Shown: positions 1 to 5,688, numbered from the stretch's first letter. The stretch is DNA of 6,382 nt from Achromobacter sp. (GCA_003454835.1 DMTA01000389.1:542-6923), one strand, 5' to 3'. Notes: generated by a model from the letters alone, not told the origin. Program-made: numbers and translations.

Positions 1-976
1 CCAGCGCCAGCAGGCAGGCGGCCAGGAGCGCCGCGGCCACGCTGATCAGGCCGCCCGATCCCCATGCCGCGCGCGCCCGGCGCACCAGCACGCTGCCCAG
101 GATGGCGCCCACGCCCAGCGCGCCAAGCATGTAGCCGTACAACAGCGCGCTGCCGCTTTCGTGCTCGTGCGCCAAGAGCGGCAACAGCGCCCACAGCGCG
201 CTGGCCGACAGCCCGAAGGCAAAGGAGCGCAGCATCACCACGCGCGTCACGGTCGAATGCTGGGTGTAGCGCAGCGCGGCGACCACGCCTTCGAAGAGTC
301 CTTCGGGTGGGAGCCGTCGCACGGGCAGGTCGCGCTTCCAGCGCCAGATCGCCCAGATCAGCCCGGCGTAGCAGAAACAGTTCAGCAGAAAGACCCAGGA
401 CGTGCCCAACGCGCCCAGCAGCAGGCCGCCGATGGCCGGCCCCACCGCCCGCGCCACGTTGAAGTTGACGCTGTTCAGCAGCACGGCGCTGCCAACGTGC
501 TCGCGCGGCACCTGTTCGCCCACGGCGGCCTGCCATGCGGGCGTGACGATCGCGCTGCCGATGGCGATGCAGAACACCGATGCAATCAGCGTGATCGGGT
601 GCAGCAACCCCGCGAAGGCGAGGATGGTGATGAAGACGCCGCCCGCCAGCTCCAGCAGCATGCCCGCGAGCATGACGCGGCGCCGGTCGTGGTTGTCGGC
701 CAGCACCCCGGTCAGGATCGACAGAGCGACCAGCGGAAACGCCGCCGCCACCTGGATCATCGCGACCATCAGCGGGCTGCTCTGCTCCGTGGTGATCACC
801 CATGCGGCGGCCACCGATTGCGCCCAGGTGCCCAGGTTGGCGAACAGGTTGGCAATCCAGATGACGCGAAAGGCGGGAAAGGCGAGAGGGGAAAGCGTGC
901 TGACCTGCAGGACAGGCGTTGGCGCGGCCGGTGGGGCCGCCGGCAGATCGGTCGAAGCCGAAACGGGCTGCAGCAT
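1..976 (-). CDS. MFS exporter, EntS-like MFS_3 family (C-terminus beyond window)
   Basis: Inner-membrane major facilitator protein, probably a proton-driven efflux pump for a small molecule. The frame is open from the ATG at 976 to the window edge, giving 325 residues without the C-terminus. After a roughly 30-residue Pro/Ala-rich cytoplasmic tail comes the MFS_3 opening pattern: FRVIWIANLFANLGTW at residues 36-51, leading into the first membrane segment. The loop between segments 2 and 3 carries MFS motif A (G90, D94, and DRRR at 97-100). A second hydrophobic bundle begins near residue 245. The start at 976 has no clear Shine-Dalgarno, but no in-frame ATG, GTG or TTG was found just upstream. 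The family includes the enterobactin exporter EntS and many unstudied drug-efflux-like proteins, so the substrate cannot be named. It is divergent from the DUF2809 gene, and nothing ties it to the oxidase operon. Confidence 0.88.
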   Translation of the reverse strand, partial: MLQPVSASTDLPAAPPAAPTPVLQVSTLSPLAFPAFRVIWIANLFANLGTWAQSVAAAWVITTEQSSPLMVAMIQVAAAFPLVALSILTGVLADNHDRRRVMLAGMLLELAGGVFITILAFAGLLHPITLIASVFCIAIGSAIVTPAWQAAVGEQVPREHVGSAVLLNSVNFNVARAVGPAIGGLLLGALGTSWVFLLNCFCYAGLIWAIWRWKRDLPVRRLPPEGLFEGVVAALRYTQHSTVTRVVMLRSFAFGLSASALWALLPLLAHEHESGSALLYGYMLGALGVGAILGSVLVRRARAAWGSGGLISVAAALLAACLLAL

Positions 977-1079
977 GGGAACGTGGCCGGACGCGAGGAT
1001 CGCGCCCGTTCTGGGCTGGGTCGGGGTCGGTCAATGGTACGCCCAAGGCCGCGGGTCGAGGAGGGCGGCATGCGGTTTT

Positions 1080-1110
1080 CCGGTAACCTGCGCGCTGGCC
1101 TTGTTACCGG
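1080..1110. promoter_or_regulatory. Perfect 8-bp inverted repeat in divergent intergenic region
   Basis: CCGGTAAC at 1080-1087 is matched exactly by GTTACCGG at 1103-1110, with a 15-bp spacer. It lies in the 266-bp gap between the divergent MFS and DUF2809 genes. This suits an operator for a dimeric regulator or a hairpin in the MFS leader transcript. No regulator gene adjoins it, so the binding protein is unknown. The rest of 977-1242 shows no convincing promoter or gene. Confidence 0.4.
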
Positions 1111-1242
1111 CCGGCGCGGGGGCGAAGCGGTGCTTTCCGTGCGAATACTTGCGCGGATTCAGGCGGCTGCGGATGACGTTGCGGAGCCGCTGCGCATGCC
1201 GCTCACGCCCTCCCTGTTTCACTATTTACGTTTGCTGATTCA

Positions 1243-1674
1243 ATGACTTTGACTTTCAACGGGCGCGCGTTCGCCGCCCTGCTTGCCGTAACCGCCGTGC
1301 TGGCGCTGATTGCCACCGTGGGAGCGCCCTATCCCTTCCTGCGCGGATTTGTGGGCGACGTCGTGGCGGTGGGTTGGGCCTATCTGCTGTATCGCAGCTT
1401 CATCCGTGCAGGCGTGCTGCCGCTGGCCCTGGCGGCGCTGTTCACGGGGTACGCGGTCGAATTGGGGCAGTATCTGGCGCGGCATTTCGGGTGGCGCATC
1501 GAGCAGCCGGTGTTGCGCGTGGTGTTCGGCAGCGTGCCCGATTGGTGGGACGTGCTGGCCTACACCGTGGGTTTTGCGATTGTGCTGGCGCTTGCCGGCG
1601 GCAATGCCCGCCGCCAGCGGAATGCGGCGCTGCAGAACGCCCGGATGCAGGCGAGTCTGCGCGCAAGGCGCTAA
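1243..1674 (+). CDS. DUF2809-type small integral membrane protein
   Basis: A 143-residue inner-membrane protein of unknown function that resembles the DUF2809 family. Hydrophobic segments lie at about residues 9-28, 36-52, 56-74 and 102-119, followed by a basic, Arg-rich cytoplasmic tail (122-143). Family-like features are the GDVVAVGWAYLLYR segment (38-51), GYAVELGQY (69-77) with a buried glutamate, and FGSVPDWWDVLAY (95-107), where an acidic/aromatic cluster precedes the last membrane segment. Length is normal for the family. The ATG at 1243 has no clear Shine-Dalgarno, but translating from there gives a full first membrane segment. It appears to be monocistronic: it is divergent from the MFS gene and is followed by a strong hairpin at 1688. 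No biochemical role is known to me for this family. Confidence 0.8.
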   Translation: MTLTFNGRAFAALLAVTAVLALIATVGAPYPFLRGFVGDVVAVGWAYLLYRSFIRAGVLPLALAALFTGYAVELGQYLARHFGWRIEQPVLRVVFGSVPDWWDVLAYTVGFAIVLALAGGNARRQRNAALQNARMQASLRARR

Positions 1675-1687
1675 CTTCGCAGCGCTG

Positions 1688-1708
1688 GCCCGGGAAGGCG
1701 TCCCGGGC
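1688..1708 (+). terminator. GC-rich hairpin after DUF2809 gene, possible terminator
   Basis: GCCCGGGA at 1688-1695 pairs perfectly with TCCCGGGC at 1701-1708 around a 5-nt loop, 14 nt past the DUF2809 stop codon. No T-run follows directly; the first T5 is at 1741-1745, after another CCCGGG-containing stretch. It could end the DUF2809 transcript or lie at the far end of the minus-strand small gene. The absence of an adjacent T-tract weakens a rho-independent call. Confidence 0.4.
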
Positions 1709-1775
1709 GCTCAGCCTGGGTATCCCTGTCCCCGGGCGGTTTTTCAAGCCGGGCATTCAGCCCCGGGCTTCTCCT

Positions 1776-1991
1776 TCATCCAGCTTGGCAGACCGTGTCG
1801 TCGCGATGCTCGCGCGCGGCGGGTCCAACTGCGCGCAGCGGCTGAAGGCGCGCATTGCGGAACGGGGCCAGCAATTCGGCCCAGGACGACGGGAACAACG
1901 GCGTCGCGTGGCGTACGGCATCGCGGCGGGCGTAGTGGGTGAGCAGTTGTTGACCGATCGGGGCGTCGCCCAGCGGATGGCGGGTGTTCAT
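1776..1991 (-). CDS. Possible small hypothetical protein, 71 aa
   Basis: This minus-strand frame opens at the ATG at 1991 and ends at a TGA at 1776. The protein begins MNTRHPLGDA and has no recognisable domain, signal peptide or membrane segment. It is basic, with a WAEL-containing central part. The case for coding is codon bias: by my hand count roughly three quarters of codons end in G or C, and more in the first 50, as in the real genes here. An alternative in-frame ATG at 2024 overlaps a TACAAT promoter-like hexamer, so 1991 is preferred. The ribosome site is weak (GGAA a few bases upstream). It is divergent from the oxidase operon and shares its control region. It may be a genuine small gene, the remnant of a longer one, or spurious. 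Confidence 0.4.
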   Translation of the reverse strand: MNTRHPLGDAPIGQQLLTHYARRDAVRHATPLFPSSWAELLAPFRNARLQPLRAVGPAAREHRDDTVCQAG

Positions 1992-2021
1992 GGTATTTCC
2001 GTATTGCGTTGAAATTGTATT

Positions 2022-2158
2022 CATTGTACGCCGTCTGCCCGCTTCGGTCCAATTCGGCCAATACACGCCAAGTCCTTGATCTGGTTGAAACTGTCCCTCT
2101 TTGTCACCCGTAGTCCGGGATTGCCCTAGCAGTTCAAAACAGTAGACGGTATACAATG
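2022..2158. promoter_or_regulatory. Divergent control region bounded by inverted AGACGG-NN-TACAATG copies
   Basis: The plus-strand copy at 2143-2158 and the minus-strand copy at 2037-2022 match at 13 of 16 positions (AGACGG, two variable bases, TACAATG). They face away from each other about 105 bp apart. On the minus strand TTGGAC (2052-2047) sits 18 bp from TACAAT (2028-2023), a plausible sigma-70 promoter for the small gene. On the plus strand TATACAAT (2150-2157) is a good -10 for the oxidase operon, though no clear -35 is seen. The arms may therefore be duplicated promoter cores, paired operators, or both. Confidence 0.5.
2149..2154. promoter_or_regulatory. GTATAC candidate operator 1, oxidase operon
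   Basis: This six-base palindrome lies 63 bp before the oxidase start and overlaps a TATACAAT -10-like element. With its preceding G it reads GGTATAC. GGTATA is the repeat bound by E. coli NanR, an FCD-type GntR regulator. The hexamer occurs only three times in the window, always in intergenic DNA upstream of a gene. Binding by the GntR protein encoded here is inference. Confidence 0.35.
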
Positions 2159-2217
2159 TTCATCATGCCCGGGCTGACACAGGCCTGGAATTTCTCCCAC
2201 TGGACCTGGAGCGAGTC

Positions 2218-2949
2218 ATGGCAGAACTGATGAACCGAGATGAATTCCGCACGGCGCTGGAAAACGCGATCAAGGGCAAGAGCGCCAATGCGTCGCCCTT
2301 TTCGATCGCCTGGGCCGAAGGCAAGCTGAGCCGCGAGCACCTGTCGCGCTGGGCCGAAAACCACTATCACTATGTCGGCCCCTTTGCCGACTACCTGGGC
2401 TATCTGTACGCCCGCACGCCGGACACCTACACCGAGGCCAAGGACTTCCTGCTGGCCAATATGTATGAAGAGGAAATCGGCGGCGACCGCCATACCGATC
2501 TGCTGATCCGCTTTGCCGAAGCCTGCGGCACCACCCGCGAACGGGTCACCAATCCGGACAACATGTCGCCCACGACCCGCGCCCTGCAAAGCTGGTGTTA
2601 TGCCGTGGCCATGCGCGAGGATCCGATCGTGGCGGTGGCCGGCCTGGTGGTGGGACTGGAATCGCAGGTGCCCTCCATCTACCGCAAGCAGACGCCGACC
2701 CTGCGCGAGAAATACGGCTTCACCGACGAGGAAGTGGAGTTCTTCGATCTGCACATTGTGTCCGACGAGATCCACGGCGAACGCGGCTACCAGATCGTGC
2801 TGGAGCACGCCAACACGGTGGACCTGCAGCAGCGCTGCCTGAAGATCTGCGAAATCGGCGCGCAGATGCGGCTGCTGTACACCACGGCGCTCTACACCGA
2901 CTACGTGCAGGACGAGATCAAGTTGCCCGAACTGGGCCTTGCCGCCTGA
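2218..2949 (+). CDS. Haem-oxygenase-fold diiron oxidase (TenA/PqqC-like, CADD-type ligands)
   Basis: A cytosolic all-helical protein of 243 residues, predicted to activate O2 at a non-haem diiron centre and oxidise an unknown small substrate. The putative ligands are E85 and H92 (E-x6-H), E148 (in VGLES), H179, D183 and H186 (H-x3-D-x2-H). Identity and spacing closely follow the six ligands of Chlamydia CADD (E81, H88, E142, H174, D178, H181), the prototype of haem-oxygenase-like diiron oxidases such as UndA, SznF and BesC. Such proteins are often auto-named TenA or PqqC family. An aromatic, His-rich helix (WAENHYHY, 45-52) probably lines the pocket. The start is supported by GGAG at 2208-2211, six bases upstream. 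It is the first gene of a four-gene operon with two [2Fe-2S] ferredoxins, consistent with a need for electrons. Fold and metal site are fairly secure; the reaction is unknown. Confidence 0.85.
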   Translation: MAELMNRDEFRTALENAIKGKSANASPFSIAWAEGKLSREHLSRWAENHYHYVGPFADYLGYLYARTPDTYTEAKDFLLANMYEEEIGGDRHTDLLIRFAEACGTTRERVTNPDNMSPTTRALQSWCYAVAMREDPIVAVAGLVVGLESQVPSIYRKQTPTLREKYGFTDEEVEFFDLHIVSDEIHGERGYQIVLEHANTVDLQQRCLKICEIGAQMRLLYTTALYTDYVQDEIKLPELGLAA

Positions 2950-2962
2950 TTGCACGTATCCA

Positions 2963-2994
2963 CCCAGCCCGGCCCGCCCAGCCCGGCCGGGCGG
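2963..2994 (+). repeat. 12-bp direct repeat and GC hairpin between oxidase and first ferredoxin
   Basis: CCCAGCCCGGCC occurs at 2963-2974 and again at 2977-2988. In addition CCGCCC (2974-2979) can pair with GGGCGG (2989-2994) around a 9-nt loop. The structure sits in the 77-bp gap after the oxidase stop, the only sizeable gap in the operon. It has no T-tract, so full termination is unlikely. It could slow RNA decay or set the ratio of oxidase to ferredoxin, but this is inference. Confidence 0.45.
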
Positions 2995-3026
2995 TGGCCG
3001 CACCGCAGAACCTGGACGAAGACCTC

Positions 3027-3326
3027 ATGCCTACCGTTGTGTTTCATAAAGGCGGCCAGACCTACACCGACGTGGTGAAGGACAACACCAACCTGGTGGT
3101 GCGGGCCGGCATCAAGCAGTTTCCGTTTCCGCATCTGCGCTACGAATGCGGCATGGGCAAGTGCGCCAAGTGCGCGTGCCGCATCATCGCCGGGGCCGAG
3201 CATCTGCCGCCGGTGAACTGGAAAGAAAAGAAGCAGTTGGGCGAGCGGGTCGACCAGGGCTACCGGCTGGCGTGCCAGCTTTGGCTGAGCAGCGACATCG
3301 AGCTGTCGCAGGACGTGGAGGCATGA
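3027..3326 (+). CDS. [2Fe-2S] ferredoxin, first of two
   Basis: A 99-residue soluble one-electron carrier of the plant-type ferredoxin fold. Cluster ligands are C41, C46 and C49 (C-x4-C-x2-C), with C83 (in GYRLACQ, 78-84) as the fourth. An extra cysteine, C51, follows the third ligand by two residues and is matched in the second ferredoxin. The 33-residue gap to the last cysteine is longer than in chloroplast ferredoxin. The N-terminal TVVFHKGGQTYTD (3-15) fits the opening beta hairpin. The ATG at 3027 has only a weak upstream site (GGACGAAGA), which fits translation within an operon. Its likely role is to carry electrons from an unidentified reductase to the upstream oxidase. Cluster type is confident; the partner is inferred from gene order. 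Confidence 0.9.
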   Translation: MPTVVFHKGGQTYTDVVKDNTNLVVRAGIKQFPFPHLRYECGMGKCAKCACRIIAGAEHLPPVNWKEKKQLGERVDQGYRLACQLWLSSDIELSQDVEA

Positions 3327-3658
3327 TGGCGATGGAATCGTCCTACGTGATCCTGACCTCCAAGCCCGGCGTATTCCGCACCGAGGCGGGTGACGGCGCC
3401 GACATCATCGAGACCTATGACTACGTGTTCTACGGGCGCGCACTGGCGGTGTTCAGCATCGCCCGCCTGGACCGCGAGATCAAGCTGGTGGTCACCGAGG
3501 AAACGCCGCCCTACGTGGTCAACCACGTGCCGTCCAAGTTCCTGGAGAAGTTCTCGTCGGTGGAGGCGGCCCGCAAGGAGCTGGCGCACCTGACGCGTTT
3601 TGGCAGCATGGCATCGACGCTGACGCTGCGGTCCGGCGCGCGCGCCGCGGAGCACTGA
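3326..3658 (+). CDS. Unrecognised 110-aa protein between the two ferredoxin genes
   Basis: I do not recognise the family. From the ATG at 3326 the protein has 110 residues; ATGs at 3323 (ATGA overlap with the previous stop) and 3332 are also possible. GGAGG at 3317-3321 is too close to 3323 and fits 3326 or 3332 better. The sequence looks like a small soluble alpha/beta domain. Alternating hydrophobic strands include SSYVILTSK (about 5-13) and REIKLVVTEE; then comes PYVVNHVPSKFLEKF, an acidic/basic helix (SSVEAARKELAHL) and a basic tail. There are no cysteines, so it is not an iron-sulfur protein, and no signal peptide or membrane segment is visible. Coupled translation with both ferredoxin genes suggests a component of the same complex, such as an effector, scaffold or maturation factor; that role is speculative. 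Confidence 0.85.
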   Translation: MAMESSYVILTSKPGVFRTEAGDGADIIETYDYVFYGRALAVFSIARLDREIKLVVTEETPPYVVNHVPSKFLEKFSSVEAARKELAHLTRFGSMASTLTLRSGARAAEH

Positions 3659-3662
3659 TTAC

Positions 3663-4007
3663 ATGGTCCAGATCACGTTCATATCCAACGGCGGCATGGT
3701 CGCCACCGCGCCCGAAAACAGCAACCTCTTGCGCGTGTCGCTCAAGGAAAAGGGCGGCATCCCTTTCAAGTGCGGGGGCGGCCTGTGCGGCACCTGCAAG
3801 TGCCGGATCGAAGAGGGGCTGGAAAACACCGACGCCATCAAGCCGAAGGAGCGCAAGCACTTGCGGCCGGAAGACTTCGAGGCCGGCTACCGCATGGCCT
3901 GCCAGACGTTTGTGAATGGCGACGTGAAGGTGTCGTGGGTGGTGCAGAACGGCAAGGGCATCGTGGTCGGCGCGGCGCCGGGCGCGGTGGAAGCTGCCAC
4001 GACCTGA
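3663..4007 (+). CDS. [2Fe-2S] ferredoxin, second of two
   Basis: A 114-residue soluble [2Fe-2S] electron carrier. Ligands are C37, C42 and C45 (C-x4-C-x2-C) and C80 in GYRMACQ (75-81), with an additional C47 as in the first ferredoxin. Shared elements with that protein (CG-x-G-x-C-x2-C-x-CRI, then KE-x-K-x-L before the GYR-x-ACQ block) show that the two are paralogs. This copy has a longer C-terminal tail (92-114), rich in Gly, Val and Ala. It starts four bases after the preceding stop, with GGAG at 3649-3652 about ten bases upstream, so it is cotranscribed. Two different ferredoxins may pass electrons in series, have different potentials, or serve oxidase and regeneration separately; the sequence cannot decide. 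The stop codon is embedded in the first unit of a 7-bp tandem repeat. Confidence 0.9.
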   Translation: MVQITFISNGGMVATAPENSNLLRVSLKEKGGIPFKCGGGLCGTCKCRIEEGLENTDAIKPKERKHLRPEDFEAGYRMACQTFVNGDVKVSWVVQNGKGIVVGAAPGAVEAATT

Positions 4008-4096
4008 TGCCCGGCTCCGGATGCGGGATGCCGGATGTTTGATGGCTGATGCCCTATGCCCGATGCCCGATGACTCGGCGGCGAGAGCCGATGCGG
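4006..4096. repeat. Degenerate 7-bp tandem repeat, consensus GATGCCC
   Basis: GATG (or TATG once) recurs at exactly 7-bp phase: 4006, 4020, 4027, 4034, 4041, 4048, 4055, 4062 and 4069, then again in phase at 4090. Units at 4006, 4048 and 4062 are exact GATGCCC; others differ by one to four bases. The unit at 4013 and those at 4076-4089 are decayed. The array starts inside the stop codon of the second ferredoxin and fills most of the gap to the convergent regulator gene. A weak hairpin (TCGGC 4075-4079 with GCCGA 4087-4091) is the only terminator-like structure seen there. Copy number may vary between strains. Confidence 0.75.
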
Positions 4097-4142
4097 GTGC
4101 GGAGGGTTGAACCGCCGCCGGCTATTGCGCTGCTGCCGGTGT

Positions 4143-4865
4143 TCAGGCCACCGACGCCTGCTGTGGCGGCTGTTGCGCCTCGGTGTAGGCCTTGGCCGCG
4201 TTGTGCACGTGCTGGCTGGCCAGCAGTGCCGCCAGATCGCCGTTGCCCGCGATGACCGCATTCAGGATCTGCGAATGCTCGTCCCAGTTCTGCTTGGCGC
4301 GGCGCATGTTGCTGGGCGCAAACAGCAGCGCGGTGCGGTCGCGCAGCGAGCGCATCAGGTCGGTCAGCACCACGTTGCCGCCGATCGTGGCCAGCATTTC
4401 GTGGAACTGCGAATTGAGCGCCAGGAACTTGTCCAGCTTCTCGTCGCGCGCGGCTTCCGTGCCTTCGCGCAGAAACGCCTGCAGGCGTTCCACCGTCTTT
4501 TCGTCGCGGCGCTGCGCGGCCAGTTTGGCGTTCAAGCCTTCCAGCGTGGCGCGCACTTCCACCATGTCGTAGGCCACGGCATCCGACAGCACCGACACGG
4601 ATGCGCCGCGGCGCGGCTCGATCGTGACCAGGCCTTCCGCCGCCAGCGCGCGCAACGCCTCGCGCACCGGGATACGGGAAACCCCCATTTCTTCGGACAG
4701 GCGGCCTTCCACCAGGCGGTCGCCGGGCGTGAACTCGCCGCTCAGGATGCGTTCGCGCAGCTTGTCGCGGATGACGGCAAACAGCTGCGGGTGCTGCTCG
4801 CCGATCTTCAGCGAGGTGGAATGCTGCGTCTCGACGGCTTGCGGGCTGACGGGGGAGGTTGTCAT
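4143..4865 (-). CDS. GntR-family transcriptional regulator, FCD (FadR/VanR) subgroup
   Basis: A dimeric cytosolic DNA-binding repressor or activator of 240 residues. The N-terminal winged helix (about 26-92) shows the GntR signature: LRERILSGEFTPGDRL (36-51), then SEEMGVSRIPVREALRAL, with an EPRRG wing at 83-87. The C-terminal FCD ligand-binding domain (about 97-225) has the expected metal site residues: D100, H155 (in FHE), H197 (in EHSQIL) and H219 or H221. FCD domains usually bind a carboxylate effector near a divalent metal. The start at 4865 gives a normal family length; an in-frame ATG at 4901 would add 12 residues but lies in a promoter-like stretch (ATACAATG). No strong ribosome site is seen for either. 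It lies 79 bp after the TSUP gene on the same strand and converges on the oxidase operon. Targets are inferred, not shown. Confidence 0.9.
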   Translation of the reverse strand: MTTSPVSPQAVETQHSTSLKIGEQHPQLFAVIRDKLRERILSGEFTPGDRLVEGRLSEEMGVSRIPVREALRALAAEGLVTIEPRRGASVSVLSDAVAYDMVEVRATLEGLNAKLAAQRRDEKTVERLQAFLREGTEAARDEKLDKFLALNSQFHEMLATIGGNVVLTDLMRSLRDRTALLFAPSNMRRAKQNWDEHSQILNAVIAGNGDLAALLASQHVHNAAKAYTEAQQPPQQASVA

Positions 4866-4917
4866 GGCGAGCAGGTTTGGCGTAATGGATATAGTCGGCA
4901 TTGTATTACCGGGTGTA

Positions 4918-4933
4918 GCCGGCCGTCGCCGGC
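4918..4933 (-). terminator. Weak hairpin between TSUP and GntR genes
   Basis: Two copies of the palindrome GCCGGC (4918-4923 and 4928-4933) flank CGTC and can form a 6-bp stem with a 4-nt loop, just after the TSUP stop on the minus strand. No T-tract follows in that direction, so it may only attenuate TSUP-to-GntR readthrough or protect RNA. The call is weak. Confidence 0.2.
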
Positions 4934-4944
4934 GGTTTGCCGCA

Positions 4945-5688
4945 TCAGTGCACCCAGAATGACTTCACCAGCACTCCGACGGCGCCCATGGCGCAGGCCA
5001 CGAGCAGCACGCCACGCACGGCGCGGGGAGGCAGCAGGGTCCGCAGCCGGCTGGAGACCGCAAAACCGGCCAGCAGAAACGGCGCCAGGCTGAGCGCCAG
5101 CCCGGCGTGGTAACCCGTATAGCGATCGGCCAGCGCCAGCATGGCAAGCGAAAAAATGGATCCCAGAAACAGCACCATGCCCAGCGTGGCGCGCAGCCGG
5201 GGGGGCGCGGCGTGCTGCAGCACGATGGCGATGGGCGGTGCGCCCACCGACGTCATCGTGCCCATGATGCCCGAGGCTACCCCCGCCCCGGACACGCGGC
5301 CCGGCGTGGCCGAAAACTTCAATCCGGCCACACTCAGCGCGACGGCGGCCAGGATCATGCAGGCAAAGAGCACGCCCAGCGCCTGGGGCGCAAAGCGCGC
5401 CATGGCGTAGATCGCGATCAAGGTGCCGACGGCGCGCCCGGCCAGCGCGTAGGAGACGGCCGGCCAATCGATGGCGGCGCGCTCGCGCAGCGCGGTCAGG
5501 AGCGAAATGAAGCCGCCCAGGGTCAGGAGCGGGCCCGGCGCCAATTGCGGGAAGAACATGGCTGCGACCGGCGCGGCAAACATCGCAAACCCCACGCCAC
5601 CCACGCCTTGCGCGACGGCCGCGCCGAAGACAACAGCCGCCATGGCCGCGTAGTGCCACAGATCGGGGAATTCCAGAGAAGACAACAT
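4945..5688 (-). CDS. TSUP (TauE/SafE) family membrane transporter
   Basis: An inner-membrane protein of 247 residues with the two-repeat architecture of TSUP permeases, which move sulfite, sulfonates such as taurine and sulfoacetate, or other small organic anions. The first repeat carries the Gly-rich AQGVGGVGFAMFAAP stretch (26-40); the second carries GIMGTMTSVGAPPIAI (140-155). Both fit the family pattern of a Gly-rich re-entrant or broken helix. About eight hydrophobic segments can be counted, and the length is typical. The ATG at 5688 lacks a strong Shine-Dalgarno. It is cooriented with the downstream GntR gene, 79 bp apart, and may be cotranscribed with it. It is divergent from the right-edge transporter across a 230-bp control region containing candidate operators. 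The substrate is unknown; a link to the oxidase substrate or product is inference. Confidence 0.88.
   Translation of the reverse strand: MLSSLEFPDLWHYAAMAAVVFGAAVAQGVGGVGFAMFAAPVAAMFFPQLAPGPLLTLGGFISLLTALRERAAIDWPAVSYALAGRAVGTLIAIYAMARFAPQALGVLFACMILAAVALSVAGLKFSATPGRVSGAGVASGIMGTMTSVGAPPIAIVLQHAAPPRLRATLGMVLFLGSIFSLAMLALADRYTGYHAGLALSLAPFLLAGFAVSSRLRTLLPPRAVRGVLLVACAMGAVGVLVKSFWVH

Noticed and set aside
1031..1222. 63-residue minus-strand frame in the MFS/DUF2809 gap
   Set aside because: It has a basic, low-complexity product, no ribosome site, and overlaps the inverted repeat at 1080-1110.
161..1246. Long plus-strand open frame across the left part of the window
   Set aside because: It is antisense to the clear MFS gene; its product is Arg/Gln/His-rich with no family pattern, as expected for a shadow frame in GC-rich DNA.
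1744..2061. Alternative 105-residue minus-strand frame overlapping the small gene
   Set aside because: Its composition is dominated by Arg, Pro and Ser; the overlapping frame ending at 1776 has the better codon bias.
2218..2949. Naming the first operon gene tenA (thiaminase II) or pqqC
   Set aside because: The six-residue diiron ligand pattern fits CADD-type oxidases, and no thiamine or PQQ genes are nearby.
4075..4091. Rho-independent terminator after the ferredoxin operon
   Set aside because: It has only a 5-bp stem with a 7-nt loop and no T-tract.
4006..4096. CRISPR array
   Set aside because: The units are 7 bp with no spacers, so this is a simple tandem repeat; no other CRISPR-like array was seen in the window.
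4107..5093. 328-residue plus-strand frame opposite the GntR and TSUP genes
   Set aside because: The antisense product is rich in Arg, Gln and His, while the minus strand encodes two clear families over the same span.
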